From Gracilaria gracilis (Eukaryota > Rhodophyta > Florideophyceae > Gracilariales > Gracilariaceae): a stretch of 64,000 bases of DNA. The notes beneath the pieces are model-generated. The model saw only the letters and a program-made list of their open reading frames with translations. It made no database searches and was not told where the DNA came from. Location of the stretch: positions 124,001 through 188,000 of the forward strand of contig JARGSG010000058.1 in the NCBI GenBank assembly GCA_030374805.1, given 5' to 3'. Of this stretch, positions 10,528 through 21,047 are shown piece after piece (the first letter of the stretch is position 1; each line of letters opens with the position of its first letter). A program made the translations under genes and the position numbers.

Positions 10528-11034
10528 TTGCCAGCTATACCGGCGTTTTCACGCACGGACCGCACTCGAATCGTTTCAGGGTCCTGTGATGGAACGGTGC
10601 GCGTGTGGGACGCACAAAGTTGCAACGCCGTCAAACAGCCGCTCCGTGGTCACAAAGACACGGTAACGTGCGTGGCACTGAGCGAGGACGGCACTCGCAT
10701 TGTCTCAGGGTCGGAAGATAAGACGGTGCGTGTATGGGACGCGCAAAGTGGGAACGCCGTCGGACAGCCGCTTCGAGGCCATAAAGATCGGTTGGAGTTC
10801 GTGGAAGTGAGCGCCGACGGCACTCGTGTTGTGTCGGAAGATGATTATAATATACGGTATTGGATATGGGACGCAGGTGGCGGAGCATGGTCGGATCCAA
10901 AGGGGGCAAGTTATCCCCGAGGGGCTGACAAAGTCGTCGGGAAATTATCGGCTCCGACTCATAAGGACAATACGCATCGTTATCGACGACGCTTCTCAGG
11001 TTGTCCTTGGCACTTGCGAACGCCCTGTCCATAA
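10528..11034 (+). pseudogene. WD40-repeat protein fragment
   Basis: The translation contains two full WD40 repeats with a 43-residue (129-nt) period: TRIVSGSCDGTVRVWDAQS (from about 10565) and TRIVSGSEDKTVRVWDAQS (from about 10693). Each ends in PLRGHKD. A third, eroded repeat follows (TRVVSEDDYN...WIWDAGG), and then the frame loses similarity. Near-identical WD40 repeats with the GH...WD signature form a beta-propeller protein-interaction surface. High identity between adjacent repeats is typical of fungal and algal NACHT/WD40 defence-type proteins. No N-terminal domain is present here and a propeller needs about seven blades, so I read this as a truncated remnant. A spliced gene with further exons cannot be excluded. 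Confidence 0.6.
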
Positions 11035-11954
11035 TTTTGACGGCGGTGATGTTTACTTTGATCATATGTTTGCATCTTGCCGTATAGTGCGGTAATCATT
11101 ACCATGGATGATAGCAGCTGGGCTGCCGGTGTTCCTTAACCTTTATAGACGACATGACGTGATTTGTCGCTTGTATTCCCAACCAAAGGCCTTGTCGCTG
11201 TGGCGAGATGGGGAAGTCGGTTCATGACAGTTCGCGAACACACAAGAGAAACTGAGTCCGTTAACGTTCAAAAGTTTGCAGGTTTGTTCGATCCGCCATA
11301 AACTAACGCGCGCTTTACACAACACACAGTGAGTGGGCGGCAATATGCGACGCACCTGGTGCCATTAGAACCAAGCAGTGGCCATGTTGAACGAGCGACC
11401 CCCAAAAGAACAACGGCACGACGACACGTCGAGAACGACTTTGGAACAAAGCAGGGATGAAGAGGCCGGCGAGATGACACTGTGCTTCACACAAGCTTCA
11501 AAGCCAAATGTGCGCATGGTCTCCAAACGTGTTTTGTGCGCAAAGGTTGGTATAGAGATGCAAGTCGATGGCGAACACAGATGAGGGTACAGCACGAAAA
11601 GTGCGGCCAAATGGCGAAGCGATTGAGTGCGTGGATCACGACAGACAAAAGTGGAATTGCGTCAATGGCGAGCGGCAGCACTACAAAGGGGAACCGGATC
11701 CAGGAATGAGCTTGCAAGTGTTAATAGCGTGGAGGAATGTACCGCTCCGTAAAGCAGTCCGCAGCTGTACGTAAAGCAACCGTTCGTGTACGTGATAAAT
11801 TGCTACTGTGTAAGAGCGCCTTTTGTGGCGTCGAGGTTTGGGTCGATGGGCATTAGCGCAGACCGCGTTGGTGTGGCGAAGGAGCTGAGGACTCCATGCG
11901 AGTGTCTGCTGTACGTGGGATGGCTGTACGCGCAGCAGAAGGAAGGGGAACGAA
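11035..11954. other. No recognised gene
   Basis: Several overlapping short frames exist on both strands, but none shows a domain, repeat or convincing composition. It may be decayed coding sequence between the two WD40-related pieces. Confidence 0.35.
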
Positions 11955-12404
11955 ATGAAGCGAGCAATGACGGTGGTGAAGAGCGGCGCTTCATTCACAA
12001 ATGGTGGCGGTTCGCACGCGGTGAATCATCATGTTGGATTACTACTGACGATGGCTGATCGGTTGTCATCGTGTTCAAAGAACGGAGAGTATCTACTGTG
12101 CCGCATGCTGCTCACTAGACCGGGCGCTCCTCGTATAGAGTATTTATGCCAGGCGGGTGATTGTCCTCGTCAGTTTGAGTTCAATCCGCGAATCCCCGGC
12201 GAACTTGCATACGGAACAGAGCAAGGTTACCTGGTTGTGATGGATATGGAGAGTGGTGTTGTGAAAGCTTCTTGTCATTTGAGTAGAACAACCACAAAGA
12301 ACATTCCAATCGGGCTACTAGAAGAAACGCAAATTGACATGTGTGTCGCTGCGAATGTTAGGAACCTCGTAGACCACGATAAACTTCATTTTACAACAAC
12401 ATAA
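11955..12404 (+). CDS. Hypothetical protein, possibly WD40-like fragment
   Basis: A 149-codon frame. The second half reads like one beta-propeller blade: FEFNPRIPGELAYGTEQGYL and then VVMDMESGVVKASCHL. This resembles the strand pattern of WD40 proteins of the DDB2/DCAF type, though the terminal WD is MD. The first half has no recognisable features. It ends 87 bp before the 3' end of the convergent hAT transposase gene. It could be the distal end of the gene whose repeats lie at 10528-11034, cut by later insertions. That link is a guess. Confidence 0.3.
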   Translation: MKRAMTVVKSGASFTNGGGSHAVNHHVGLLLTMADRLSSCSKNGEYLLCRMLLTRPGAPRIEYLCQAGDCPRQFEFNPRIPGELAYGTEQGYLVVMDMESGVVKASCHLSRTTTKNIPIGLLEETQIDMCVAANVRNLVDHDKLHFTTT

Positions 12405-12490
12405 ACTATCCGAAAAGACGGCACTATACTCGTGGTTGGCGGGTCTTCAAGACGACCTCCCGTGCCTGACAACTGCGCTTTGTTTCATGT

Positions 12491-15271
12491 TCATGGAATT
12501 TCTCGTCGCTCATCGGAATCACGCGACGATGAACCCGCCCCAGCTCCCCTTTCCCTTCCACCTGACGTCGGTTCTTGAGTTGGATACTCTGTCTGAACCA
12601 AATGATGTAGGTTTGGCGCGAAACTTGATGTCATGTTTTGCAGGTGAGCTCCAAAGTGAGCAGCAAACAAAGCGGACGGATGGGATAATGCAGCAAATGC
12701 TGACTGCATTGCCTGAGATGTCATGCTCGGCATTGCACCGACGTCAGCCGCATTCCCCGGTCTTAATTCATCTGAGTTTCTTACTCTTCTACGGTGGTCT
12801 TCTTCCGAAGACAAAAGCTCATTATTTGTACGGAATGCGGTCGTTCTGTCTGCAGCAGGTGGACCTGGGCCTGCAGAGTTCTCTGGAGAGACAGAACGCA
12901 AGGTGTCTAACTGCTCTTCTTCTTCACCAATAATTGACTCTAGAAGACGATTTGTTTCAATCTCTTCTTCCAAGTTATCGCCATCAGACAAAAATATAGA
13001 GTTCCAGAACATCATGTCACTAACCCCAGACACTTTCCGAAGAAGACGAGCATTCCAATGTGCAAACACAATCATCTGAGTTCGCCGCTCGCTTAGTTTG
13101 CTTCTGAACTTATTATGGAGACGTCCTTGAGCGCTGAAGCTCCGCTCTGCCGCGCAAGATGAGGGCGAGCAAGATAGTGTCCTGCACGCGAACTCGACTA
13201 GTTCTTGATTTCGTTGATCCGCGGCTCTACGCCACCATACCAACGGAGCTCCCCTATACTGCTGTAAGTACTTCACGTTATCGACGTTCATCGAAGATTG
13301 ATCATGCCAACGCATTACTTGAGCGTCATATTGACGCAAAATTGTGTGCATCAAATCCATAGACTCTTCATCACTGAATGCGCTGCAGTACTGAAGTAGA
13401 TGGCTCTTGAAACGTTCCATAAACGGGGTTGTGTCTGCAGGGCATTGAACGGGATCTAAGAGGTATGCCGCAAAGTGGATGTTGTCCAATAGATGAACTT
13501 TCATTCTTCGGTTCCTTCCAGCTACTTCTCGCTTCTGTTTTCTAGATTGAAATACGTCCAACATCTCCTGCTTTCTGGATGCATTGAGGTGACTTCCCGA
13601 AGGAAGCTCAGAAAGGTTATTCTCAAGCTCTAGTGTTCGAGGGAGGACATCAGCTATAGAACAGCTATCGCTGTCCCAATGTCGCAAATATTGGCGTACG
13701 ACACGCAACACTCGCCGAATTTCATTTGCTTCCTCTAGAAGTGTACCATCCCTGATTGCACGGTCAAAGAATAGAACACGGTCTTGCTCCGCCTTCCTTG
13801 ACCGAGTTCGATACAGCGTAGTGCGGTAGTCCACTTCTTTAAGAACTTTCAGAAGAACGGGATGGCAGCGAATGTAGGACTCTAACATGTCCTCAACCAC
13901 CGCAAATCGAGTAACACAATGTCTTCTAGGTAGTATCGCGGTAAAATTTGTGAGGTCATCGTCATTGTCCCCGTTTCCACGAGATCGCAAGATACCTCTG
14001 TTGCGTAAGCCGTCGTTATGTTCATGAATTAATTTCTTCAATCTAGAAAGCAACAGCTTATGATTCCGTGTTTCAGTTACAATGTAGGAAATGCGAGATA
14101 GCACGGTCTTGACCCACAAAAGCTTTCCAAAATCCTCCATAAGAAGATCCGAAACATGCGCTTGGTCTTGAATACCAACAAGTCCCTTGTACTTTAGAGT
14201 AAGAGCATGGCGGGCATTGACGCACGCTTGCGCATTATCGCTCACTACGCCGCAGATGCGTGTCATTCCACCCAACGGTTCCACAGCGTTCTCGACGACC
14301 TGAACGTACTTTTCTGCTCCAGTAGATGAAGATCCTGTAAACACTGATTCTACGAAAAATGTAAGCTGCTGAGATTTTTGTTGTCCTTCACTTCGAAGAA
14401 GAACATTGACAACCGTTGAAGAATTAACATCTTCCCATGCGTCAAACATGACAGTGCCGTAGCCCGATTGAAGTCTACTTTGCATACCCGAAAAGGCAAT
14501 TTCTCTGATCTCTTCATAGTAGGAATCCAAAAGCTCCCCAGAAAGCTTCCGAGAAGGCGGTAGAAATTTGTCGACGTAACCAGGTCGCAGTTTTCGCAAT
14601 AGTTGCACGAACAAGTTCTCTTCGCCATCCTTTTTGTCCACCAAACTAAATGGCCATCCACGCTCACATATGGCGGCTATCAGAAGCTTGTTGATTTCTT
14701 TGGCCTCTGATGCGGAACAAAAATCTATGGTTGGGTGGTCCATTTTTAACTTCTTGTACAAGGGATGCTCCTTTTCCAAACTCGATCGAGTTATTCTCCG
14801 AACACCGCCGCTGTCTCCCTCGTAATCAAGTAGTTCTTGTCTCGCCACGGTTTCATCGTCGACGCTTAATCGCGACTGGACTCTGTCTCTGGATAAAGCT
14901 TTGCAACGCATGCTAATATTCTCCTGTTCAGGAGTACTCATTGCGAAACAACGTACGTTGTGTTGTGCTTGCTTTGTCGCGTGATCAGTATCGATTACTG
15001 CTCCACAGTTTCTACATTGCCACAACTTGGACCCAAGCTCTTCAGTCTCTATCCAATGGTGCCTCCAGTAAGCCTGCTTTCTTCCGCTCTTTTTTCTAGA
15101 TTGCGATCCGCTCGACGTTCTTGAAGTTGTATTTTGTGGTAATTCTGTGTTGGGGGCGGGAGCCGGTGAAGAATTAAAGGAGAAAACGGCTGAGTCTCTT
15201 TCAGAAGCTTGTGCTGTGCGGTTCACAGGAACCGAAGACGTTTGATTTGCATCGTTCCCGTCTGGTTGCAT
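12491..15271 (-). CDS. hAT-superfamily transposase, intact open frame
   Basis: A 926-codon frame from ATG 15271. (A GTG three codons upstream is in frame, but the ATG is preferred.) Near residues 86-108 lies a C-x2-C-x14-H-x3-C finger (CRNCG...HNVRC), a BED-type DNA-binding finger. FDAWEDVNS supplies the first catalytic Asp (about residue 277) in a DUF659-like core, and VVSDNAQA the second (about 345). The C-terminal hAT dimerisation region, SCAAERSFSAQGRLHNKFRS, carries the catalytic Glu (about 709). So the DDE triad is visible and there is no stop or frameshift, which makes this the least damaged DNA transposase in the window. A disordered Ser/Thr/Pro tail follows. I could not identify terminal inverted repeats or an 8-bp target duplication, so element boundaries are open. 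Domestication is an alternative. Confidence 0.85.
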   Translation of the reverse strand: MQPDGNDANQTSSVPVNRTAQASERDSAVFSFNSSPAPAPNTELPQNTTSRTSSGSQSRKKSGRKQAYWRHHWIETEELGSKLWQCRNCGAVIDTDHATKQAQHNVRCFAMSTPEQENISMRCKALSRDRVQSRLSVDDETVARQELLDYEGDSGGVRRITRSSLEKEHPLYKKLKMDHPTIDFCSASEAKEINKLLIAAICERGWPFSLVDKKDGEENLFVQLLRKLRPGYVDKFLPPSRKLSGELLDSYYEEIREIAFSGMQSRLQSGYGTVMFDAWEDVNSSTVVNVLLRSEGQQKSQQLTFFVESVFTGSSSTGAEKYVQVVENAVEPLGGMTRICGVVSDNAQACVNARHALTLKYKGLVGIQDQAHVSDLLMEDFGKLLWVKTVLSRISYIVTETRNHKLLLSRLKKLIHEHNDGLRNRGILRSRGNGDNDDDLTNFTAILPRRHCVTRFAVVEDMLESYIRCHPVLLKVLKEVDYRTTLYRTRSRKAEQDRVLFFDRAIRDGTLLEEANEIRRVLRVVRQYLRHWDSDSCSIADVLPRTLELENNLSELPSGSHLNASRKQEMLDVFQSRKQKREVAGRNRRMKVHLLDNIHFAAYLLDPVQCPADTTPFMERFKSHLLQYCSAFSDEESMDLMHTILRQYDAQVMRWHDQSSMNVDNVKYLQQYRGAPLVWWRRAADQRNQELVEFACRTLSCSPSSCAAERSFSAQGRLHNKFRSKLSERRTQMIVFAHWNARLLRKVSGVSDMMFWNSIFLSDGDNLEEEIETNRLLESIIGEEEEQLDTLRSVSPENSAGPGPPAADRTTAFRTNNELLSSEEDHRRRVRNSDELRPGNAADVGAMPSMTSQAMQSAFAALSHPSALFAAHFGAHLQNMTSSFAPNLHHLVQTEYPTQEPTSGGRERGAGAGSSSRDSDERREIP

Positions 15272-15978
15272 GTTGCGCACTGAAACAAGAGACGGGGCGT
15301 TTCGGGTGTGTCACGTTGAGTGGAAGGTAACGTAGCGGTGTTGACAAGAAATTTGGTGCGTGTTATGGCTCGGAGAGATTTGTGTGGCACTGGTTCGGTC
15401 ATTGTTTTGTGAAGGTGAATTGAAAAGGTATCTAGGCCGTTATCGTTTTGAGAGTCTGTGCGGGCCATAAAGCTTGCTTGCCAACTTGGCAGTGGAAGAG
15501 AATTGAATTTTGACAGGTCACGAGATCATTTGTTTTGCAAAACTCTGAGTAAGTTTTAGATTCATTACTTTTGTTACACCTACAAATTGTAGGCTACAAT
15601 CAATGCGTGAGCTTTAACGGTGACTCTTCTGTTGAATAAGTTGAGTACATCAGCTTAAAGAATCGTCTAGATATTTTAAAGTTGATCAAATTAAGTTTAT
15701 AAAGGTTCCGACAGAAACGACGGAATGTGCTGAAATAAAACCTCAAAAGTGCCGGCAAGTTCGGCATGATCGGCGCGGAGCTCACAGTGCGTAGATTCTC
15801 CGGGACCCCTCTTATAATGCTTTTGACTCAAGAGGGCAATTTGGCGCCAAAATGCACCGAAACGAGAAGATAGAGCACAGATTATCTGTGTTTCCCTGCT
15901 GAATCGAAACTTTGCGCTGCATAAAGCTAGTAGCTTCCCACCATCTACAATCATGTGTAGCATGGAATTTTATGCAAT
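15272..15978. other. Intergenic region between divergent hAT and YR1 genes
   Basis: The two genes are transcribed away from each other, so promoters are expected here, but I see no firm core element. It holds copy 2 of the short dispersed repeat (15781-15817). No gene is supported. Confidence 0.5.
15781..15817 (-). repeat. Short dispersed repeat, copy 2
   Basis: The inverse of 7147-7180: CTCACAGTGCGTAGATTCTC followed by CGGGACCC, then CTCTTATAA. It lies about 160 bp upstream of YR1. The copies share about 27 identical bases plus TTATAA. Confidence 0.7.
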
Positions 15979-17868
15979 ATGCAAGACACAGACATGTGCT
16001 CAGATCTTCCCGAGACGTTTCGTATGTCCAAGTGTGGAGAAGGAATCAGTAAAGCCGGAAGGGATAGATTCTTCAGTCAAACAGAATGCAGAAGATCCAG
16101 CAGTAATAGCCTACGATTTCCACAGGCTGTACAATACATCAAAAAAAGAAAGCAGTTCATTGGAAGAGTTAGGGAGGAAGTTCCAAAACAAATGCAATCT
16201 TCAGTTTTTGGCCCCATGAGAGGGTATTGGAATACTTGCTACGACAACTCCAGTGGCAACTTACGAATCAGACCGTCTAAAACGTTAGAGGTAAGAACTG
16301 AAGATATTCATGCACACAGTAATGGGAACGTTGACTTGCGTGGCTATGACTTGGGCTCGTTGGAAATACAAAGCTACTACGAGCGTAGAAAGGAAAGACT
16401 CTTTGGAACGGTAGGGAAAGACTTGTCTGCCAGCTTTGGGGATGCTGTCATAGGTTTTGATAGAGATTCGACCAAAAACACTCTTGAATACCTCTTTCGA
16501 GTTCGACTAACCCCATCCGGCTCTATACATATGTCGAAAAAGTGTCGGACCTTCTGGGGTCGGATAGAGCGAAAATGTTATCCATACAACCAGAAAACGA
16601 TCGCATGCGCTATCATGGGTCAAAACGATCGTGAAAGTGAAGGAATTGAACTTACGGTGGACAACTGTCCTGGCCTTAAAAGAGTCTATGAGTTGTATTT
16701 CAAGGCCAGAGAGGCTAACGGAGGACGTTCGAAAGAGGAATTCAGCAAATTGAAGACTGCTCTTTCTCAGTTTTTGAGATGGTCTATCGTTGTTTATCAT
16801 TACAAGGCGGACGTATTGCGAGGCGAGACTCTTTTCGAGATCCTCTCGAACATGGGTATTGTGTTGACTTTCACTGATCATATTAGAAGCAATTTCTCTC
16901 GTAGCACGTTGATAACCAAGGCAGTTTCCTTAAAGAAGGTTTGCGATATTGGAATTCAGGTCGTTTCTGACGCAAACACAAAAGGCAGACTAGATCTCGT
17001 GGCCGTTTTTCTTCAGAACATATCAAGTGCTGCCAAACGACACTATCGTGCAACTTGTCAAGAGAGAAAAGCAATTGATTACCGACTAGCGTCTGGTAGA
17101 ATGCTTTCAACAGATGAGATTTTAGGCGCTTCGCAAATAGCCCGGAAGCGTCTGGGCACGATCATGGAGAAGTACGACATCCACGGAAAGAACGGTGACG
17201 TTCCTGGCTTCAAACTCTACCTCGGTCTTGATGGGAGATTAGACGAGTGGTGCATGAGTTTCTTGACAATCCTTATGATTGGTGCTGGGGGTCAGCGACC
17301 CCAAGTTTTTTCGCAGTTGCAGCTACCGACGCGCCAAGAATGTGTTCGTTTTTTTGGAAGAAACTCCAGTTCATTTCTTGAGTTCCGTACATTACGCGAG
17401 AAACGAGATAGGTATCGTGAAATGCCTAAAGTGATTATTCCAACGAGCCTGAAACCGTACCTAGAATTCTATATCTATGTGATTCGACCAATTGTTCTGG
17501 AAAGGACGAAGAGGCATGGTTGTCCCAACACTCAACATTTGATATTAAATCCAAAGACTGGAAAGAATTTGACGTCTTCGGAAGTAACCAGATGGCTACG
17601 CAAGTCAATGACTCGGGTGAACCCATCTCTGGGCAGAGCAACATCAATGAGCCTGAGACGAAGCCATGCAACGATGATGGTGCATCTCTATCGTCGCGGA
17701 AAAGTATTTCGAGGATTGAATACGGAACAGTTCTTACGGAAACTCGCAATGCAGATGAACACATCTCGTGAACAACTCGTACGCACGTATATCGGATGCG
17801 ACTATACTGAAGTCAACGATGACGCAAAAGAATTAATGACGTTTTGGAGCACAGTTCTAACGGGTTGA
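15979..17868 (+). CDS. Tyrosine-recombinase-like protein YR1 (catalytic Arg, Arg, Tyr retained)
   Basis: 629 codons from ATG 15979. The C-terminal 400 residues match YR2 (24833-26323) and YR3 (27243-30230). Shared blocks are NCPGL...SQFLRW (core-binding-like helices), GGQRPQVFSQL with the first Arg at residue 440, VIIPTSLKPYLEFYI, and SLRRSHAT with the second Arg at residue 560. A final EQLVRTYIG has Tyr at 604. This order (Arg, then L-R-x-x-H-A-T, then Tyr about 44 residues later) fits the tyrosine recombinase/phage integrase fold as found in Crypton-type elements. The His of the usual HxxR is replaced by Met. The first 200 residues are basic and unknown. Such enzymes cut and rejoin DNA through a covalent Tyr intermediate. 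No flanking direct repeats were recognised. Confidence 0.65.
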   Translation: MQDTDMCSDLPETFRMSKCGEGISKAGRDRFFSQTECRRSSSNSLRFPQAVQYIKKRKQFIGRVREEVPKQMQSSVFGPMRGYWNTCYDNSSGNLRIRPSKTLEVRTEDIHAHSNGNVDLRGYDLGSLEIQSYYERRKERLFGTVGKDLSASFGDAVIGFDRDSTKNTLEYLFRVRLTPSGSIHMSKKCRTFWGRIERKCYPYNQKTIACAIMGQNDRESEGIELTVDNCPGLKRVYELYFKAREANGGRSKEEFSKLKTALSQFLRWSIVVYHYKADVLRGETLFEILSNMGIVLTFTDHIRSNFSRSTLITKAVSLKKVCDIGIQVVSDANTKGRLDLVAVFLQNISSAAKRHYRATCQERKAIDYRLASGRMLSTDEILGASQIARKRLGTIMEKYDIHGKNGDVPGFKLYLGLDGRLDEWCMSFLTILMIGAGGQRPQVFSQLQLPTRQECVRFFGRNSSSFLEFRTLREKRDRYREMPKVIIPTSLKPYLEFYIYVIRPIVLERTKRHGCPNTQHLILNPKTGKNLTSSEVTRWLRKSMTRVNPSLGRATSMSLRRSHATMMVHLYRRGKVFRGLNTEQFLRKLAMQMNTSREQLVRTYIGCDYTEVNDDAKELMTFWSTVLTG

Positions 17869-18231
17869 AAGCAACATTACCTTCTTTATACAAGTAGTGA
17901 CGTACGTTTGGATGAACGAAAACACGCAAGCCTCCGCTTTATGGAAGGCTGACAATCACATATCTCTCCTGACTCTGTTCGATATCTTCAAGCCGTTTGA
18001 CATCCATGCAACTACAGACCTTCGGGAGTTTTCGGATTTCTCATCCAACTTCCATTCTTCAACTCGGACGGAGCGGTTAACACTTAGCCGACGGCTGCAA
18101 GTGCTGATATCTTCACTTCTCTTCAAAGTAAAGATCGCCTGTTTTACAGTCACCTTTTCTTCAAACCTTGCGCTATGTGGTGGTAAGTTGAGAATGGCCT
18201 TTTGGCTCGCACATGATGTTCTTAGTTCCAG
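17869..18231. other. Intergenic, convergent gene ends
   Basis: It lies between the stop of YR1 and the stop of the minus-strand 388-codon gene. A plus-strand frame of 151 codons spans it and overlaps the neighbour antisense, but shows no protein-like features. Confidence 0.45.
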
Positions 18232-19398
18232 TCACACAGGGAGAGGAGTAAACATGTATGGCTCCAACGAGTTCAATCTATCAAGGTCACATGAAGAAAC
18301 TCTTTCCGTTTCGGCAAGACATCTGAAAGCGTACAAGCCCACTTCAACATAAATGTTCTCCACTTTTTGCATTAATTGAGTGAGATGAATGTGAAGAAGT
18401 TCGATGTCGATATCAACTCGCGTGATGCTGCGAATCGCAATCGTCATCTTTTCAACAAAAGCATCCAACACCTCTGGCAGCGGTCGTCTCAGCATAGACA
18501 GTCTTATTCGTTGTCTTTCAAGCTGGCCTACTCTCTTTTGGCCATACTTCTTCCCTCCGATAGCTGCTCCTTCCACAACCGCACTATGTGCCACCAGCAA
18601 AGACTGAGACAGACAATCACAAGCTTCGTCTTCCGCTAGGCTGTCGAAAGGCAAAGCCGTTGAAAGCTTTAACTTCGTGTATTGGCCAGATTCATGCCTT
18701 TCTTTAATGTTCTCATCTAGAAAAGACATGAAGCAATTCGAAATATCTCCTTCTTCTGAACCTTTGGCAAGAGCGGTATACACACATCGGAACATGTACT
18801 CAGCAACACCACATAAATGTATAACTAGTTCTTGCATTCTTCCATACGAGTCAATATCAAACCATCCTTTAATGATATCACGACTCTTACTATGTCGGGA
18901 AAACAAGAATATCGCATTCTTTGATCTCGTGGGACGCCGTATTTTGTACTTTCCTACAGTCATATATCTTCCAAATACCGTTCGTAGACCAGAAAATACC
19001 AGAACAGATGAGGGATACCGCCGCATTGCTTCGAATATATTACGCCCATCTTTACTTTTCGGAAGGCTCATTGCCATACCGCACACGTTTTCCCAAAATC
19101 GTTGCTCTCCTTTCCACCATTCAGTTCCTCCTTTGAGATCAATTCGAATGCTGAACCGAGTAGAAATGTCACGTGCTAATGCTTTTCGGAGTTTTCCAGA
19201 TCCATCTTCATGGCGATGCTCATCCAATAAGGCACAGGTCCATTCAAGAACGTCAGGAATTGTTCCCCGAAGAATAATGGCAGCATTTTCCCTGTTTGCA
19301 TCTTCTCCTGTGGGCCTTGGAAATCCCTCTTTTCTCTTCAAGGGCGGAAGACCCTCTTCCGCGTTGGATAATGACCGCTTGCACCGAACGCATAGCAT
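18232..19398 (-). CDS. Hypothetical protein, 388 aa
   Basis: An uninterrupted frame from ATG 19398, convergent with YR1. The N-terminus has a CVRCKRS pair and a basic PPLKRKEG stretch. The rest is mixed alpha/beta in composition with many charged residues, for example GRYMTVGKYKIRRPTRSKNA near the middle and a helix-rich C-terminal third (LPEVLDAFVEKMTIAIRSI). I recognise no family and no catalytic motif. Length, balanced codon use and absence of stops argue for a real gene. It might be a partner gene of YR1 in a mobile unit, but only proximity supports that. Confidence 0.5.
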   Translation of the reverse strand: MLCVRCKRSLSNAEEGLPPLKRKEGFPRPTGEDANRENAAIILRGTIPDVLEWTCALLDEHRHEDGSGKLRKALARDISTRFSIRIDLKGGTEWWKGEQRFWENVCGMAMSLPKSKDGRNIFEAMRRYPSSVLVFSGLRTVFGRYMTVGKYKIRRPTRSKNAIFLFSRHSKSRDIIKGWFDIDSYGRMQELVIHLCGVAEYMFRCVYTALAKGSEEGDISNCFMSFLDENIKERHESGQYTKLKLSTALPFDSLAEDEACDCLSQSLLVAHSAVVEGAAIGGKKYGQKRVGQLERQRIRLSMLRRPLPEVLDAFVEKMTIAIRSITRVDIDIELLHIHLTQLMQKVENIYVEVGLYAFRCLAETERVSSCDLDRLNSLEPYMFTPLPV

Positions 19399-20286
19399 TT
19401 ATTCAATCTCGAACCCGACAGCGCATGAGCGCGGTCCGACGGTGTAACGAGGCCTTCGTGCCAAACCCAATGTCAAGCAATACTTCCAATCTGGATGTTG
19501 AGGGGTACGTGTTTACTGGACTTCTCGCGTGAATACCAAAGATGAAAGGTGCGGGACAATTTGTGCCCTTTCTTGAAACCTTTAGGTGCTAGGTGTGGTG
19601 ATGAAATAGCTTTATTTGAATGCAGAACGGAACCGGCCACACCAGGTCATATGTAACGCCAGCTAGGCGTCGTCTGTTTACTGCTGCTGCCATATGCTGT
19701 AAGACTGTGCGTTCCAATCGCAGCATCGCAGGGAGATCTGCCTTCCGCTCACTTCGATTCAAAATAAATCAACTTCTTCGTCCCTCGAAATACCATGTTC
19801 TATCCACCCTGAGGTACAAGGGTAACGTTAGCGTTTCCGTTGGTAGTATCTAAACTTCACCAAGGGTGAAGTTTATGTGAGACAACTGGGGTACAAACGC
19901 GTCTGGCCGGACAGCTGACGAACGTGGGCAACGATTCTTGTAGTGAGCTCCCACAGCTTACAAGGGTAGTTAGTACATAATATGTACTAATATCAGCCGG
20001 GGCGAGCCAGAGAAATGCGGACTGAGGCCATTCCATCCGGTCCAAGTGAAGCGAGGCCCGATAGAATGCCCCGAAGTGCGCGATTTCCTGGCGAGCCGCA
20101 GGTTGATAACTTGATTGTCGCTCTCAGGTCCTGGCCTATTGGGCGATCCCAAAAAAAACTTGAAGCCTCAAGTGACCATCTCAGGTCGTTCCATTTCGTT
20201 CAACCTCATCAACACTTCCGTCTCCGGAGTTTACCACAACCTTCGCACTTGGCAGCCTGCGAACTCGCATCTACCTTCTCGAGGTC
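19399..20286. other. Intergenic with small palindromes
   Basis: No supported gene. TAAACTTCACC-AAG-GGTGAAGTTTA at 19851-19875 is a perfect 11-bp inverted repeat with a 3-nt loop. A second small palindrome, TTAGTACATAATATGTACTAA, lies near 19971-19991. Neither has a known role here. Confidence 0.5.
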
Positions 20287-21047
20287 TTGTCATCGCCTTC
20301 AATCTTGGATCCGCTCTTGGCCTCCGCTTTGAAACTGCTCACGACTTTTTCAGCTCCATTGCTCTCACCATCTTCCTTGCATCTGCAACCTCCAACAATT
20401 CCGTCGCCTTCCTGCCTTTGCCACCTCTCTCGACTTCGCCACATCCCTCGTCCTTCGCCATCGCTCTCGTTTCCGCCACTGCTCTTATCTTCGCCAACTT
20501 TGTCCACAGCTGTTGCCTCCGCCATCGCTCACGTTTCTGCCACTGTTTCCAGCGTCGTCGGTCTCTGCTCTTGCCATCGCATTCACCACACTCACACGGT
20601 GCTTTCAAATCTTTCAACCTCTTCATCATTTGTCAGCATGGTCCCACCTCTTCCTCCCCGTTTCTGTTCATACTGTGGGAAGTAAGTTCAACAACTTAAC
20701 TGGTACCATTTCTTTAACCCATACTGACAAAGACACGTCAAACCAAAATTCTCCTTCTAAACCATTTCGCTCATCGCTACAGAAAAATAAGTCCAGGTAC
20801 AACTCGTATGTATACAAATTATATGCTTAGATTGTGTTTATCATTGCTAACACGACTTTCATCAACTTCCAGCTACGCTCACCGCCCACACACGCACATG
20901 TAAGAAGGAATATGATACCAAAGCGTCACAAGGATCCTTCTTTGGTGGATCGTCAGGCAACAGCTCATCTGCGGCCGAGGGCTCTAACTCGAGCCCAAGT
21001 TCTAATAATCCTCGAAGATTGAATGCTTCTTCTAGCAGTCAGTCTTA
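20287..21047 (+). CDS. Possible two-exon gene, Ser/Pro-rich
   Basis: Two plus-strand frames suggest coding up to about 20691, where a good donor follows (GGGAA|GTAAGT). An acceptor CTTCCAG lies at about 20865-20871. Downstream a frame reads TLTAHTRTCKKEYDTKAS and then a Ser/Asn-rich tail, to TAA at about 21047. One upstream frame ends MVPPLPPRFCSYCGK, so with the downstream HTRTC it would resemble a C2HC finger. However, canonical splicing joins the downstream frame to a different upstream frame that lacks these cysteines. The model is therefore unresolved. Start, frame and product are uncertain. Confidence 0.25.

Noticed and set aside
17897-18352. 151-codon plus-strand frame
   Set aside because: Its second half is antisense to the end of the 388-codon gene and the translation shows no domain.
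18677-19447. 256-codon plus-strand frame antisense to the 388-codon gene
   Set aside because: It is the shadow of the minus-strand gene. The minus frame starts with ATG and has the better protein composition.
20271-20629. Minus-strand Arg/Lys/Glu-rich frames opposite the Ser/Pro-rich stretch
   Set aside because: Complement of a low-complexity pyrimidine-rich strand. No start context or domain.
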